DNA of 64,000 bases from Pseudomonas sp. (GCF_017744435.1 NZ_JAGIBG010000002.1:186001-250000); one strand, 5' to 3'. Positions 8,914 to 18,091 are shown, counted from the stretch's first letter. Made by a program: numbers and translations. Notes: generated by a model not told the origin, from the letters alone.

Positions 8914-9600
8914 TCACAGCAACATTGCCAGCAACGGCGCGGCGAACAGGTTGAGCAGGCCGGTGAGGACCATGACCAGGCCGGCCACCGAACCTTCTTC
9001 GCGGCCCACTTCCTGGGCCCGGCTGACCCCGGCGCCATGCGCGCCCACACCGAACAGTGCACCCCGCGCCAGCGGTGTGCGCAATGGCAGCCAGCGCAGC
9101 AGCACGCCGCCGAACATGGCGCCCAGCACCCCGGTGAACATCACGAACACCGCTGTCAGTTCCGGCACGCCACCCAGGTCATGGGCCAGCGGCATGGCGA
9201 ATGGCGTGGTGATCGAGCGCGGCACCAGCGACAGGCTGATCGCATCATCCAGCGCCAGCAGGTGCGCCAGGCCCCAGGAACTGGCGATCGACGCCGCGCT
9301 GCCCGCGACCATGCCCACCAGCAGCGCCGGCCAATGCCGCGCCAGCATCGCCCGCTGTTGCCAGATCGGCACGGCGAAGGCCACGGTCACCGGGCCCAGC
9401 ACGCTCATCAGCCAGTGGGTGTTGCGCGCATATTCGGCGTAGGCCGTGTGCAGCGGCACGGCCACTGCCAGCAACAATACCGGGACCAGAATCAGAGGCG
9501 ACATCAGGTAGCGCCCGGTGCGCCGATACAGCCAACGGCTGGCCAGGTAGGCAGCCAAGGTCAGTGCCAGCCAGAACAGCGGCATGGGTTCAAGGCTCAT
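8914..9600 (-). CDS. lrgB: LrgB-family membrane protein
   Basis: 228 residues, nearly all hydrophobic, with about six membrane segments. LrgB/YohK family features include SLVPRSITTPFAMPLA, and a conserved GxGAHGAG stretch (GVGAHGAGVSRA) before the last helices. LrgB works with LrgA/CidA proteins in murein hydrolase control or small-acid (pyruvate, acetate, glycolate) export. The start overlaps the end of lrgA by 11 bp, so the two are translated together. Confidence 0.85.
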   Translation of the reverse strand: MSLEPMPLFWLALTLAAYLASRWLYRRTGRYLMSPLILVPVLLLAVAVPLHTAYAEYARNTHWLMSVLGPVTVAFAVPIWQQRAMLARHWPALLVGMVAGSAASIASSWGLAHLLALDDAISLSLVPRSITTPFAMPLAHDLGGVPELTAVFVMFTGVLGAMFGGVLLRWLPLRTPLARGALFGVGAHGAGVSRAQEVGREEGSVAGLVMVLTGLLNLFAAPLLAMLL

Positions 9601-9976
9601 GGCGCAGCCTCCAGCGGCAGACCAGTTCCACGGTCACGGCGGTAACCACCATGACCATCAGAGTGCTCACGGCGATGACCAGCAGGATGCGCCAACCTTC
9701 GCTGCGCACCAGGCTGCCGTAATCGAGCAGGCTCATCAGTGCCGGGATGAAGAACAGCAGCATTTCCGCCATCAGCCAGCCAGCGCCCAGTTGCAAAGTG
9801 GCCGGCTTGAGCACGCCACAGGCGAACAGCAGCAACAGCAAGCCCAGGCCCATCACTCCGCCAGGGATCGGCCAGCCCAGCCAGGCGGCCAGTTGGCCAC
9901 CGAACAGGAACAAGGCCAGCAGGACCGCCAGCTCGGCGAGCAGGCGCAGGGGCTTTTTCAGTAATGCGGGTTTCAT
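9590..9976 (-). CDS. lrgA: LrgA/CidA-family holin-like protein
   Basis: A 128-residue membrane protein with four hydrophobic segments and the family signature PIPGGVMGLGLLLLL early in the protein, then ALMSLLDYG. It is the first gene of the lrgAB pair and divergent from a LysR gene that probably controls it, an arrangement shared with cidAB/cidR-type loci. The start at 9976 has a GGAAC about 7 bases upstream. Confidence 0.85.
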   Translation of the reverse strand: MKPALLKKPLRLLAELAVLLALFLFGGQLAAWLGWPIPGGVMGLGLLLLLFACGVLKPATLQLGAGWLMAEMLLFFIPALMSLLDYGSLVRSEGWRILLVIAVSTLMVMVVTAVTVELVCRWRLRHEP

Positions 9977-10075
9977 GGGCGGGGGTTCCTCGACAGGCCC
10001 TCATTTTAAGATTCGCCTGCCCAGGCCAAAAGCGAATTGTTAGACTTGCAGCCATTCCACATTGGAATTGAGATC

Positions 10076-10972
10076 ATGGAATTCAAACAGCTGCGCAGCT
10101 TCATTGAAGTCGTTCATCGCGGCGGCTTTACCCAAGCCGCCCAGACCCTGCATATCAGCCAGTCCGCCGTGAGCAAGCAGGTCGCCCAGCTGGAGCAAGA
10201 TGTGGGCCAGCCACTGCTCGAGCGCCAGGCCTCGCAGCTGCATCTGACGGCGGCCGGGCGCATCGTGCTGGCGCGCGGCGAAGCGCTGCTGCGCGAGCGT
10301 CAGGCGCTGCTCAGCGAGCTCGACGACCTCAGCCAGATGGCGCGCGGTGAGTTGCGCCTGGGCTTGCCGATGCTGGGCAGCGATACCTTGTTCGCCGGGT
10401 TGTTCGCCGAATACCGCAGGCGTCACCCGAATATCGCCATTCAGCTGCTTGAAGGCGGCAGCCGTAGCGTCGAACAGGCAGTGAGGACTGGAGAGCTGGA
10501 GCTGGGCGGCAGCCTCACCCCGAGCGACCCGGCGTTCGCGTACCAGCCGTTCTGCAATGAGCCGCTGGATGCGCTGCTACCGGCCGGGCATGCGCTGGCC
10601 GCGCTGGACCAGGTGAGTCTGAAGCAGTTGGCGGATACCCCGTTCCTGCTGTACCAACGCAGCTTCGTGCTCAACGACCGCCTGCTCAAGGCTTGCCAGC
10701 AGCAAGGCTTCACCCCGAAGGAAGGTGGCCGTAGCGGCCAGGCGGACTTCCTGGTGGCACTGGTCGCGGCCGGCCAGGGTGTGGTGCTGCTGCCCCGTGT
10801 GGTGGCAAGAGCGCTGGAGCGACCCGGGGTGGTGCGTTTGCCGCTGAAGGCGCCAACGGATCTACGCTGGGATATCGCCTTCATCTGGCGGCGTGGGGCT
10901 TACCTGTCGCGAGCGGCGCAGGCATGGCTGGAGTTGCTGCGGGAGGAAACGCCTCAGGCTTTCAGTGCTTGA
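10076..10972 (+). CDS. LysR-family regulator next to lrgAB
   Basis: 298 residues: an N-terminal winged HTH (MEFKQLRSFIEVVHRGGFTQ, then SQSAVSKQVAQLE), a linker helix, and a LysR substrate-binding domain from about residue 90. It is divergent from lrgA with a 99-bp shared promoter interval, so control of lrgAB is a reasonable inference (a CidR-like role). The ATG at 10076 follows GGAATTGAG. Its 3' end overlaps the convergent flavodoxin gene by 19 bp. Confidence 0.85.
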   Translation: MEFKQLRSFIEVVHRGGFTQAAQTLHISQSAVSKQVAQLEQDVGQPLLERQASQLHLTAAGRIVLARGEALLRERQALLSELDDLSQMARGELRLGLPMLGSDTLFAGLFAEYRRRHPNIAIQLLEGGSRSVEQAVRTGELELGGSLTPSDPAFAYQPFCNEPLDALLPAGHALAALDQVSLKQLADTPFLLYQRSFVLNDRLLKACQQQGFTPKEGGRSGQADFLVALVAAGQGVVLLPRVVARALERPGVVRLPLKAPTDLRWDIAFIWRRGAYLSRAAQAWLELLREETPQAFSA

Positions 10973-11409
10973 GCAAGCTCTGCCAGCCAAGGCTCGGCAT
11001 CAGCCTCTGGGGTCACGGTCTCACTGGCATCGAGCTTCAGCATCGGCAGCACTTCCCGCACCCCCAGCTCGGCAAACAGTTCGCGCATCTGCTCGCCGCC
11101 GCCGCAATAGGTATCGCCATAGCTGGAATCACCCAGGGCAATCACTGCGCCCGGCAGCCCACGCCAGGCCGCTGGCAGGGTGTCGCGAATGCTGCTGAAC
11201 AGCGGCATCAGGTTATCCGGCAATTCACCCATGCCGGTGGTCGACGTCACCGCGAGCAACGCTTCAGGGGCAAAACCCTCGAGATCCTGCTGGGTAGCAC
11301 GGGCAGCGTGCCAGGCTTCAAAGCCTGCAGCCTTGAGCAACGACGCGGCATGGCGGGCGACTTCTTCGGCGGTGCCGTACACCGAGCCGGAAATAATGGC
11401 GACTTTCAT
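10954..11409 (-). CDS. Flavodoxin (MioC/YqcA type)
   Basis: A 151-residue FMN-binding electron carrier. It has the phosphate loop SGSVYGTAEEVA (8-19), the TTGMGELPDN loop and the GDSSYGDTYCGGG loop that flank the flavin in flavodoxins. Short-chain flavodoxins of this type act in reductive biosynthesis, but the partner here is unknown. It is divergent from the LOV-protein gene by 105 bp and convergent with the LysR gene. Confidence 0.87.
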   Translation of the reverse strand: MKVAIISGSVYGTAEEVARHAASLLKAAGFEAWHAARATQQDLEGFAPEALLAVTSTTGMGELPDNLMPLFSSIRDTLPAAWRGLPGAVIALGDSSYGDTYCGGGEQMRELFAELGVREVLPMLKLDASETVTPEADAEPWLAELAQALKA

Positions 11410-11514
11410 CAGGAAGAGGATTCCGAAACTGAGTGAAAACGTAGGATACTAGCATTCGGAGCTGGCAAAAGGCCGCCTCTACCAAAGTCCCCCTCATTGA
11501 CCCATGGTCCGGAC

Positions 11515-11943
11515 ATGATCAACGCGCAGCTGCTGCAATCGATGGTCGACGCCTCCAACGACGGGATCGTGGTCGCCGAACAGGAAGGCGACGACACCAT
11601 CCTGATCTACGTGAATGCGGCCTTCGAACGCCTGACCGGCTATAGCCGTGACGAAATCCTCTATCAGGATTGCCGCTTCCTACAGGCCGATGATCGCGAT
11701 CAGCTGGGCCGGGCACGCATTCGCAAGGCCCTGGCCGAAGGCCGTCCCTGCCGTGAAATACTGCGCAACTACCGCAAGGATGGCAGCGCATTCTGGAACG
11801 AACTGTCGATCACCCCGGTAAGGCACGATGCCGATCAACGCACCTATTTCATCGGCATCCAGAAAGACGTCAGCCGTCAGGTCGAACTGGAGCGCGAACT
11901 GGCCGATATGCACGCTCGTCGGAATTCCGACGAACGCGGCTGA
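11515..11943 (+). CDS. Short LOV blue-light receptor (PpSB1-LOV type)
   Basis: A 142-residue single-domain photoreceptor: a LOV/PAS core with short N- and C-terminal helices and no effector domain. The flavin-adduct cysteine is C53 in QDCRFLQ, which departs from the usual GxNCRFLQ. Length, C53 position and most of the sequence match PpSB1-LOV of P. putida KT2440 as I remember it. The ATG at 11515 (MINAQLLQSM) gives exactly 142 residues; the upstream TTG at 11497 does not improve the ribosome site. In KT2440, PpSB1-LOV is needed for light-induced transcription with PplR regulators, whose gene lies nearby here. Confidence 0.93.
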   Translation: MINAQLLQSMVDASNDGIVVAEQEGDDTILIYVNAAFERLTGYSRDEILYQDCRFLQADDRDQLGRARIRKALAEGRPCREILRNYRKDGSAFWNELSITPVRHDADQRTYFIGIQKDVSRQVELERELADMHARRNSDERG

Positions 11944-12003
11944 ACCAAGCGCTCTGAGCACGGTCAATTCCCGTTGAAGAAATCGTCATCACCGAGTTCG
12001 ATC

Positions 12004-12624
12004 ATGCAAGCAGACGCGCTCCTGACTCAGGACGAACTGGATTTCATCCAGGACATGCAGCATTCCCCGCAATTGAATCTCGCCGACCCCATGTCGAGCC
12101 TGCTGGTCAATGGCGACCGCCGCATCCAGTCCCTGCTCGCCCGCCTGGTGGCCAACGAGCAGGTAACCCTGCAGGCGCAGTTCAACAACCAGCAGATCAG
12201 CTTCCCGCTGCAGCTGGTGGAAGACGAGTTCCATGCCGTTCACCTGCAGATCGGCTCACCGGAAATCTACGAAGACGACGGCCCCATGCTGCGCCCCTGG
12301 CGCCTGTCGATGGCGCAGCCCAGCGCACTGCTGGATGCCCAGGGCAAGGCCAGCAGCTTGCTGGTCAGGGACATTTCGTTCAAGGGTGCACTGCTCGAGG
12401 TACGTGGCCTGGCCAAGGCCCCGTCGCGTTTCAACCTGCATTTCGCCCCGGATGGCATCAGCCCGATCGGCCTGCATGGCCGGCTGCGTCGGCGCATCGG
12501 CCCGGACCTGGCCGCCTACGACCTCAGCCGCAGCCCCGCCGAAGAAATCGACCGACTGCGTGAGTACATCCTCCAGGCCCATCGTCAGGCCCATCCAGAA
12601 CTGCACGATCAGGTATCGAGCTGA
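12004..12624 (+). CDS. PilZ-domain c-di-GMP-binding protein
   Basis: 206 residues with a YcgR-like layout. The N-terminal region of about 100 residues includes a flagellar-brake-like segment (LLARLVANEQVTLQAQF). A PilZ-type domain follows, with DISFKG matching the D/N-x-S-x-x-G signature and arginines before it (RPWR). It lies 60 bp downstream of the LOV gene on the same strand with no terminator, so the two are probably co-transcribed. The ATG at 12004 was preferred over TTG 11974. The 3' end overlaps the convergent MerR gene by 16 bp. Confidence 0.75.
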   Translation: MQADALLTQDELDFIQDMQHSPQLNLADPMSSLLVNGDRRIQSLLARLVANEQVTLQAQFNNQQISFPLQLVEDEFHAVHLQIGSPEIYEDDGPMLRPWRLSMAQPSALLDAQGKASSLLVRDISFKGALLEVRGLAKAPSRFNLHFAPDGISPIGLHGRLRRRIGPDLAAYDLSRSPAEEIDRLREYILQAHRQAHPELHDQVSS

Positions 12625-13541
12625 CCGGCCAGGTACTGTCGCAAGCGACGCCGCATCAGCTCACCTTCCGCACCAAGGCACGCAATCGGGCTGCCCGCAA
12701 GGCTGTCCTGGGCGTTCTCGGCTGCCTCGCCGGCCAACAGCAATGGGCATTCCAGGCCTGCAGCCAGACGCCTCAGGCGCTTGTTCAATTCGACTGTCGG
12801 CGAATGGTTGGCAAACAGCACCAGCGCATCTGGCCGCAACCGCTCACACACCAGCGGTAGTTCTTCCAGCGACTGGCCGGGCATGAGCAGGTTCACGCCA
12901 ATGTCATCGCTGCCCAGAAGCAAGCCGGTCACCAGCAGTTCCAGTTCGTGGCACAGCCCGGGCAAGGGAGCCAGCAGCACATGACGGGGGCGCGGCTGGC
13001 GAGCAAGCTGCAAACGGGAGAACACCCGACCACGCAGGAACTGGTCGAGGAACAACCACTCGCTGGCCTGGCCGAACGCACCCTGCCCCGCCGCCAGGTC
13101 ATGCCAGACGGGCAAGAACACTTCGCTGAACACCTGGTCCAGGGCAATTGCCGCGAACACCTGGTCGAACAGCCGGTCCAGGCTCGGCGCATCGAAGCGA
13201 TTCACAGACTTGCGCACCTGGGCCTGCCAGTGCGTTCTGTTATCAGCTGAAATCACGCCCTGGGCGACCGCCTGGCCGCGGGCGAGAATACCCCCGACCT
13301 TGCTGACCGCGACACCACGTTCGAGCCAACCCAGGATGCTCCGGACCTGTTCGATATCCGCCTGGGAATACAGCCGGTGACCGCTGTCGGTGCGTGTCGG
13401 CTGGATCAGCCCGTAGCGGCGTTCCCATGCACGCAGGGTCACGGCGTTGACGCCGGTCAGGCGGGAAACCTCACGGATCGGGAAGAGGTCCTGGTGTTGC
13501 AGGCCTGTCTCGATATCCGAGCCACGTCCCTGTTTGTTCAT
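12609..13541 (-). CDS. pplR3: MerR-family regulator, class II LitR/PplR type (probable PplR3)
   Basis: 310 residues: a MerR HTH at about 20-85 (FPIREVSRLTGVNAVTLRAWERRYGL) and a C-terminal half resembling the helical-bundle plus Rossmann parts of LitR/CarH B12 photoreceptors. The B12-binding D/E-x-H-x-x-G motif is not intact; the region reads PGLCHELELL. This fits class II LitR proteins, which do not use adenosylcobalamin. In KT2440 pplR3 is reported next to the ppSB1-LOV gene, as here. The ATG at 13541 (MNKQGRGSD) starts the family-like region; the frame extends upstream without similarity. Confidence 0.78.
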   Translation of the reverse strand: MNKQGRGSDIETGLQHQDLFPIREVSRLTGVNAVTLRAWERRYGLIQPTRTDSGHRLYSQADIEQVRSILGWLERGVAVSKVGGILARGQAVAQGVISADNRTHWQAQVRKSVNRFDAPSLDRLFDQVFAAIALDQVFSEVFLPVWHDLAAGQGAFGQASEWLFLDQFLRGRVFSRLQLARQPRPRHVLLAPLPGLCHELELLVTGLLLGSDDIGVNLLMPGQSLEELPLVCERLRPDALVLFANHSPTVELNKRLRRLAAGLECPLLLAGEAAENAQDSLAGSPIACLGAEGELMRRRLRQYLAGQLDT

Positions 13542-13759
13542 CTGCACTGAGTAACCTGTGTGCGGAATTAGAAGGGACATTCTACTACGACATCTTATGC
13601 CGCAGGCCAGCAACCGTTTGCTGACAGATGTTCGCCGAGCATGTCCTCTGGAAGGGGCTTCGTGCCCGATTCTTGCATCCATGTTCGCGTTGCCCACCAC
13701 CCCGGGCCACGCAGCCAAGGGGCCGGCTACCCGCCAGCCCCGTCGCCAGGAGATACACG

Positions 13760-14320
13760 ATGTCTACCCCACCCGTCACTTTGATGGTGTCGCGCCGCGC
13801 CGCCCACGGCCGCTACCAGGACCTGCTGGCCTGGCTGCACGAAGGCGAGCAGCTGGCCACCGACTTCCCCGGCTACCTCGGCTCGGGCATCCTCGCTCCG
13901 CCCCGCGACAACGACGAATTCCAGATCATTTTCCGCTTCAGCGACGAACCTACCCTGCACGCCTGGGAACATTCCGCCTCGCGCCGAGCCTGGCTGGCTC
14001 GCGGCAACGGCCTGTTCGAACGCCCCAAAGAGAGGCGCGTCAGCGGCATCGACGACTGGTTTGGCACCAATAAGGTGCAAAAGCCGCCGCGCTGGAAGCA
14101 GGCCGTAGCTATCTGGCTGGCCTTCTTTCCGGTCTCGCTGCTGTTCAACGTCGTGTTCGGGCATTGGCTCGCGACGCTCGAACTGCTCCCCCGGGTCATG
14201 CTCAGCACGCTGGCCCTGACACCGCTCATGGTCTACCTCTTCATCCCCTTGTCCACCCGGCTGCTGACCAACTGGCTGCACGCCACGCCATCCGCCAGCC
14301 CGGCGCTGCGTAGCCGCTGA
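13760..14320 (+). CDS. Antibiotic-biosynthesis-monooxygenase (ABM) domain membrane protein
   Basis: 186 residues. The first 100 residues form a ferredoxin-like ABM domain (VTLMVSRRAAHGRYQDLLAWL, HAWEHSASRRAW). The rest holds two or three hydrophobic segments (AVAIWLAFFPVSLLFNVVF, VMLSTLALTPLMVYLFIPL). The fusion of a cytosolic ABM fold to a membrane tail is seen in several uncharacterised families. ATG 13760 has AGGAG 7 bases upstream. The function is unknown. Confidence 0.75.
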   Translation: MSTPPVTLMVSRRAAHGRYQDLLAWLHEGEQLATDFPGYLGSGILAPPRDNDEFQIIFRFSDEPTLHAWEHSASRRAWLARGNGLFERPKERRVSGIDDWFGTNKVQKPPRWKQAVAIWLAFFPVSLLFNVVFGHWLATLELLPRVMLSTLALTPLMVYLFIPLSTRLLTNWLHATPSASPALRSR

Positions 14321-14395
14321 GGCAGGTCATACAAGCGGGAACAGTTCGGGTATGCTGGGCGGCAACGACAGGACAGACAAGTTGACCGCCCGCAC

Positions 14396-15088
14396 ATGAA
14401 CAGCCCTATTCTCGTCACCGGCGCCAGCCAGCGCGTCGGGCTGGCCCTGGCCCTCGAACTGGCTCAGGCCGGCCATACGGTGGTCAGTGCCAGCCGCAGC
14501 CTGCAGCCGCAGTCCGCGCACCCGAACATCGTGCATTTCCAGGCCGACCTCTGCGTCAAAGCTGACCGTGAAGCGTTGATCGACCACCTGCAGCGCAACT
14601 ACGACGGTCTGCGCGCAATCATCCACAACGCCTCGCTGTGGCTCGACGACGACCTCGACAACCTCGAGACCATGTTCCGCCTGCACGTCGAAGCGCCGTA
14701 CCACCTCAACCTGGCCCTCGGCGAGCTGCTGAACAAGGTCGACAAGGCCGACATCATCCACATCTGCGACGAAACCTCCTCGCGCGGCAGCAAAGGCCAC
14801 ATCGGCTACGCCGCGACCAAGGCCGCGCTGCAGAACATGGTGCTGTCGTTCGCTGAAAAGTACGCGCCCAAGGTGCACGTCAACGGTATCCTGCCGGGCC
14901 TGCTGATCCTCAAGGAAGGCGGTGACGAGGCCTACCGCCAGCAAACCCTGAAAAAGGCCCTGCTGGAATTCGAACCCGGCGCCGGGCCACTGATCGAGAC
15001 AGTGAAATACCTGCTCGCCAGCCAGTACAGCACCGGCAGCCAGGTGGTCATCAACGGTGGCCGCCACCTGAAGAACCGCATGATCTGA
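14396..15088 (+). CDS. folM: FolM-like dihydromonapterin/dihydrofolate reductase
   Basis: A 230-residue SDR with TGASQRVG at the cofactor site: the TGx3RxG form of FolM and pteridine reductases, not the usual TGxxxGxG. The catalytic region contains DETSSRGSKGHIGYAATKAAL. FolM reduces dihydromonapterin (and weakly dihydrofolate) with NADPH; in pseudomonads tetrahydromonapterin serves phenylalanine hydroxylase, linking it to the homogentisate route at the left of the window. It is followed 9 bp later by the DUF1244 gene. Confidence 0.88.
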   Translation: MNSPILVTGASQRVGLALALELAQAGHTVVSASRSLQPQSAHPNIVHFQADLCVKADREALIDHLQRNYDGLRAIIHNASLWLDDDLDNLETMFRLHVEAPYHLNLALGELLNKVDKADIIHICDETSSRGSKGHIGYAATKAALQNMVLSFAEKYAPKVHVNGILPGLLILKEGGDEAYRQQTLKKALLEFEPGAGPLIETVKYLLASQYSTGSQVVINGGRHLKNRMI

Positions 15089-15097
15089 GAGACTGCC

Positions 15098-15394
15098 ATG
15101 ACTGAGCAACAACAGCTCGAACTCGAAGCCGCCGCGTTCCGGCGCCTGGTCGAACACCTGCAGAAACGCACCGATGTGCAGAACATCGACCTGATGAACC
15201 TCTCCGGCTTCTGCCGCAACTGCCTGTCCAAGTGGTACAAGGCCGCCGCCGACGAGCGCCAGGTCGACATCAGCCTGGATGACGCCCGCGAAGCGGTGTA
15301 CGGCATGCCCTATGCCGAGTGGAAAGCCCAATACCAGAAAGAAGCCAGCGCCGAGCAGCAAGCGGCGTTTGAACAAGGAAAACCTCGTGACTGA
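15098..15394 (+). CDS. DUF1244 family protein
   Basis: 98 residues with the strongly conserved family core DVQNIDLMNLSGFCRNCLSKWY. The two cysteines (C-R-N-C) could bind metal, but this is inference. It is in tandem with folM and overlaps the HopJ-type gene by 8 bp, so the three are probably one transcript. The function is unknown. Confidence 0.85.
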   Translation: MTEQQQLELEAAAFRRLVEHLQKRTDVQNIDLMNLSGFCRNCLSKWYKAAADERQVDISLDDAREAVYGMPYAEWKAQYQKEASAEQQAAFEQGKPRD

Positions 15395-15728
15395 TCTGAA
15401 CACCCTGCGCACCAGCCTGGCCAGCGGCCAACACGCCTTTGCCGACACCCTGGCTTTCATCGCCGGCAACTACAGCTACCAGCCTCAGGCCTTCAACAAC
15501 GGTGGCGTGGAAAATGCCGCCGGGCAGAACGAAGGTTCTTGCAAGACCCTCGGCCTGGCCCTGCTGGAAGGCCTGAGCGACCAGGAAGCGCTGCTGGCCT
15601 TCGGCGAGCACTACCGTGACGTTTTGGCCACGCCGGAAGGCAGTGACCATGGCAATATCCGTGCGCTGATCAAGCATGGTCTCGCTGGCGTGAAGTTCGC
15701 CGCGCTGCCTCTCTCGCGCAACGCTTGA
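15387..15728 (+). CDS. HopJ type III effector-family protein
   Basis: 113 residues, starting at GTG 15387 just inside the end of the DUF1244 gene, with AAGGA upstream; this gives the usual HopJ length. Characteristic stretches are FIAGNYSYQPQAFNNGG, GQNEGSCK and HGNIRALIKHG. Although named after a Pseudomonas syringae effector candidate, the family is conserved in non-pathogens and is probably a housekeeping cytoplasmic protein. A terminator follows directly. Confidence 0.85.
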   Translation: MTDLNTLRTSLASGQHAFADTLAFIAGNYSYQPQAFNNGGVENAAGQNEGSCKTLGLALLEGLSDQEALLAFGEHYRDVLATPEGSDHGNIRALIKHGLAGVKFAALPLSRNA

Positions 15729-15736
15729 GATTGCCG

Positions 15737-15756
15737 GGGCCGCTTTGCGGCCCTTT
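15737..15756 (+). terminator. Hairpin terminator between HopJ gene and hydrolase
   Basis: Stem GGGCCGC/GCGGCCC around a TTT loop, followed by TTT. It lies between two convergent stops and touches the stop of the - strand hydrolase. Confidence 0.65.
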
Positions 15757-16664
15757 CAACTGATCGTCGTCCCCGGCACACCCTCTTCCAGCCCGCCCTG
15801 CTGCAACCACCGCAATGCAATCGGCCACAGGCTTTCGCGAAAACGATCATGGAAGAACGCGAAGTGGCCAATCTCATCGACCGAGATATCCACAGGCGCA
15901 ATCCGCAAATGCCGCCGCTGCGACGCAGGCAGATATCCCAATAACCGCTCGGTCGCCGCCACGGTGCCAAACGGGTCATCCGTCAGGCTGATGGCCAGGG
16001 TCGCGGCCTTTACCTGAGCGAAGGGCAACGCTGCCAGGCCACGCCCGCTCGGGCGCTGTTCATAGCGCGGTGTGCGAGTGGTCCAGTCATGCACCACGCC
16101 GGCGGGCGTATCCTCAAGCCAGCCCAGGCGCTTGCCGGGGAAGTAGCCAAAAGCACGGGTCAGCAACGGCATCACCACATGCCATTTGCCGAACAGCCGC
16201 CAGCGCTGGTCGGCGGCATAGTCGCGCCAGTAGGCGAACTGCGCACCGACCATCACCACCCGCCGCACCTGCCCGGCCGACGGCGCCAGGCCCACGGCGC
16301 AACCCCCGAAACTGTGGCCCACCACGTCCACCGGCTGCCCGGGAAAATGTTCGGCGGCGTGCGCCAGCATGGCTTCGAAATCCAGACGGCCCCAATCGCT
16401 CCACGACGCCTGGAAGCCGCGCAACGAGTGCGGGCGTGATTCGCCGATACCGCGATAGTCGTAGGTCAGTACATCGCAGCCTTGGGCGAACAGGTAGTCG
16501 GCAAAACGTGAGTAGTAGCGGCAGCGCACCGAAGTGGCCGCGTTGATGATCACCAGCGGGCGCTGGACGTCCGGGTGGGCGTGACGCCAGCAGAAGCCGC
16601 CGAGGCTGTAGCCGTCGGCCGTGGCCTGGCGAAAGGCGGTGGCGGGTTGGGTGAGGCTGCTCAT
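15756..16664 (-). CDS. Serine alpha/beta hydrolase
   Basis: 302 residues. The nucleophile elbow is GHSFGG, and the final catalytic His is in DEIGHFAFF near the C terminus. The N-terminal strand reads PLVIINAATSVRCRYYSRFADYL, with YDYRGIGES before the nucleophile. It resembles a group of uncharacterised bacterial esterase-like hydrolases. ATG 16664 has AGGAAG upstream. No substrate is suggested by the neighbours. Confidence 0.8.
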   Translation of the reverse strand: MSSLTQPATAFRQATADGYSLGGFCWRHAHPDVQRPLVIINAATSVRCRYYSRFADYLFAQGCDVLTYDYRGIGESRPHSLRGFQASWSDWGRLDFEAMLAHAAEHFPGQPVDVVGHSFGGCAVGLAPSAGQVRRVVMVGAQFAYWRDYAADQRWRLFGKWHVVMPLLTRAFGYFPGKRLGWLEDTPAGVVHDWTTRTPRYEQRPSGRGLAALPFAQVKAATLAISLTDDPFGTVAATERLLGYLPASQRRHLRIAPVDISVDEIGHFAFFHDRFRESLWPIALRWLQQGGLEEGVPGTTIS

Positions 16665-16698
16665 GGCACACTTCCTGTTGTTGTGCGCCAAAACTAGC

Positions 16699-16735
16699 AA
16701 AAAAAATGGGGGCCTGTATCGGCCCCCATTTTTTA
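16699..16735 (-). terminator. Strong terminator of fabV
   Basis: A 9-bp stem ATGGGGGCC/GGCCCCCAT with a 6-base loop, flanked by A7-8 on the left and T6 on the right. It can stop transcription in either direction and mainly serves fabV on the - strand. Confidence 0.88.
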
Positions 16736-16742
16736 CATCGAC

Positions 16743-17954
16743 TTACAGCTCGATGCAGTCGAACTTCACATCGGTCGCCACGTCTTCGTCGTAGTTGACG
16801 TCAGCGCGCTCGAAGCCGAAGAGGTTGAGGAACTGCTTCTTGTAACCGGCGTAGTCGGTCAGCTCGAACAGGTTCTCGGTGGTCACTTGTGGCCACATGG
16901 CCTTGCACGCGTCCTGTACGTCGTCGCGCAGCTCCCAGTCGTCCAGGCGCAGGCGGGCTTTTTCGTCCACTTGTGCCGGGGCGCCATCGGCGCGGTACAT
17001 GCGATCGCGGAACATGCGGTCCAGCTGGTCCTGGGTGCCTTCGTGCACACCCTTTTCCTGCATGATCTTGAAGACCATCGACAGGTACAGCGGCATCACC
17101 GGGATGGCCGAGCTGGCCTGGGTGACCACCGACTTCAGCACCGCCACGTTGGCGCCGCCTTTCACTTCACCGGCCAGTTTCTTGTCCAGGCGCAGTGCGG
17201 TTTCGTCCAGGTCCTGCTTGGCCTGGCCCAAGGCGCCGTGCCAGTAGATCGGCCAGGTGATCTCGGTGCCGATGTAGCTGAAGGCCACGGTACGCGCGCC
17301 TTCGGCCAGCACGTCAGCGCCCGCCAGGGCGTCGATCCACAGCTGCCAGTCCTGACCACCCATCACGGTGACGGTGTCGGCGATTTCCTGCTCGGTGGCC
17401 GGCTCGATGCTGGCCTCGATGATGGTGTCCTTGTTGGTGTCGATGGCGGTCGACTTGTACGGCTGGCCGATCGGCTTCAGTGCGGAGCGGATCAGTTCAC
17501 CGGTCTGCGGCAGCTTGCGCACAGGCGAAGCCAGCGAGTAGATGACCAGGTCGACCTTGCCACCCATTTCGTTCTTGATCAGCTCGATGACCTTGGCGCG
17601 GGCTTCGTCGGAGAAGGCGTCACCATTGATCGACTTGCTGTACAGGCCCTCGGCCTTGGCGAACTTGTCGAAGGCGGCAGCGTTGTACCAGCCGGCGGTA
17701 CCGGCCTTGGTCTCGGTACCTGGTTTTTCGAAGAACACGCCCAGGGTGTCGGCCTTGAAGCCGAAGGCCGCGGTGATGCGGGCTGCCAGGCCGTAGCCGC
17801 TGGAAGCGCCGATGACCAGGACCTTCTTCGGGCCATCCTCGCGCACGCCCAGCTTGCGGGTGGCTTCGATCTGGTCACGGACGTTGAGCTCGCAGCCCTT
17901 CGGGTGAGTCGTGGTGCAGATGAAACCGCGAACCTTAGGATGAATGATGGCCAA
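16743..17954 (-). CDS. fabV: Trans-2-enoyl-ACP/CoA reductase (NADH), FabV
   Basis: A 403-residue enoyl reductase completing each cycle of fatty acid elongation; FabV enzymes are triclosan-resistant replacements of FabI. The Rossmann loop is GASSGYG (49-55) and the catalytic Y-x8-K pair is Y237/K246 ([10 protein letters not shown]). The start codon appears to be TTG at 17954: GAGG sits 8 bases upstream, and the protein then begins [18 protein letters not shown], the conserved family N terminus. No in-frame ATG fits. Confidence 0.95.
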   Translation of the reverse strand: MAIIHPKVRGFICTTTHPKGCELNVRDQIEATRKLGVREDGPKKVLVIGASSGYGLAARITAAFGFKADTLGVFFEKPGTETKAGTAGWYNAAAFDKFAKAEGLYSKSINGDAFSDEARAKVIELIKNEMGGKVDLVIYSLASPVRKLPQTGELIRSALKPIGQPYKSTAIDTNKDTIIEASIEPATEQEIADTVTVMGGQDWQLWIDALAGADVLAEGARTVAFSYIGTEITWPIYWHGALGQAKQDLDETALRLDKKLAGEVKGGANVAVLKSVVTQASSAIPVMPLYLSMVFKIMQEKGVHEGTQDQLDRMFRDRMYRADGAPAQVDEKARLRLDDWELRDDVQDACKAMWPQVTTENLFELTDYAGYKKQFLNLFGFERADVNYDEDVATDVKFDCIEL

Positions 17955-18091
17955 TGTCTGTACCTCGTCAGGTTTATGCCGGGGGAAGCGCCGCAGGGGC
18001 GATTCCGATTGATCAGAGGGTGAGACTACCCCCGCAGGTTATCCGACACATATTACGGGCTGATCGGGGGGATGCAAAACCGGGGATCGCC

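Noticed and set aside
12609..13541. B12-dependent CarH/LitR photoreceptor
   Set aside because: The cobalamin-binding D/E-x-H-x-x-G motif is not intact, so class II (B12-independent) fits better.
14396..15728. Type III secretion effector cluster suggested by the HopJ name
   Set aside because: No secretion or chaperone genes nearby; the family is a conserved cytoplasmic protein in non-pathogens.
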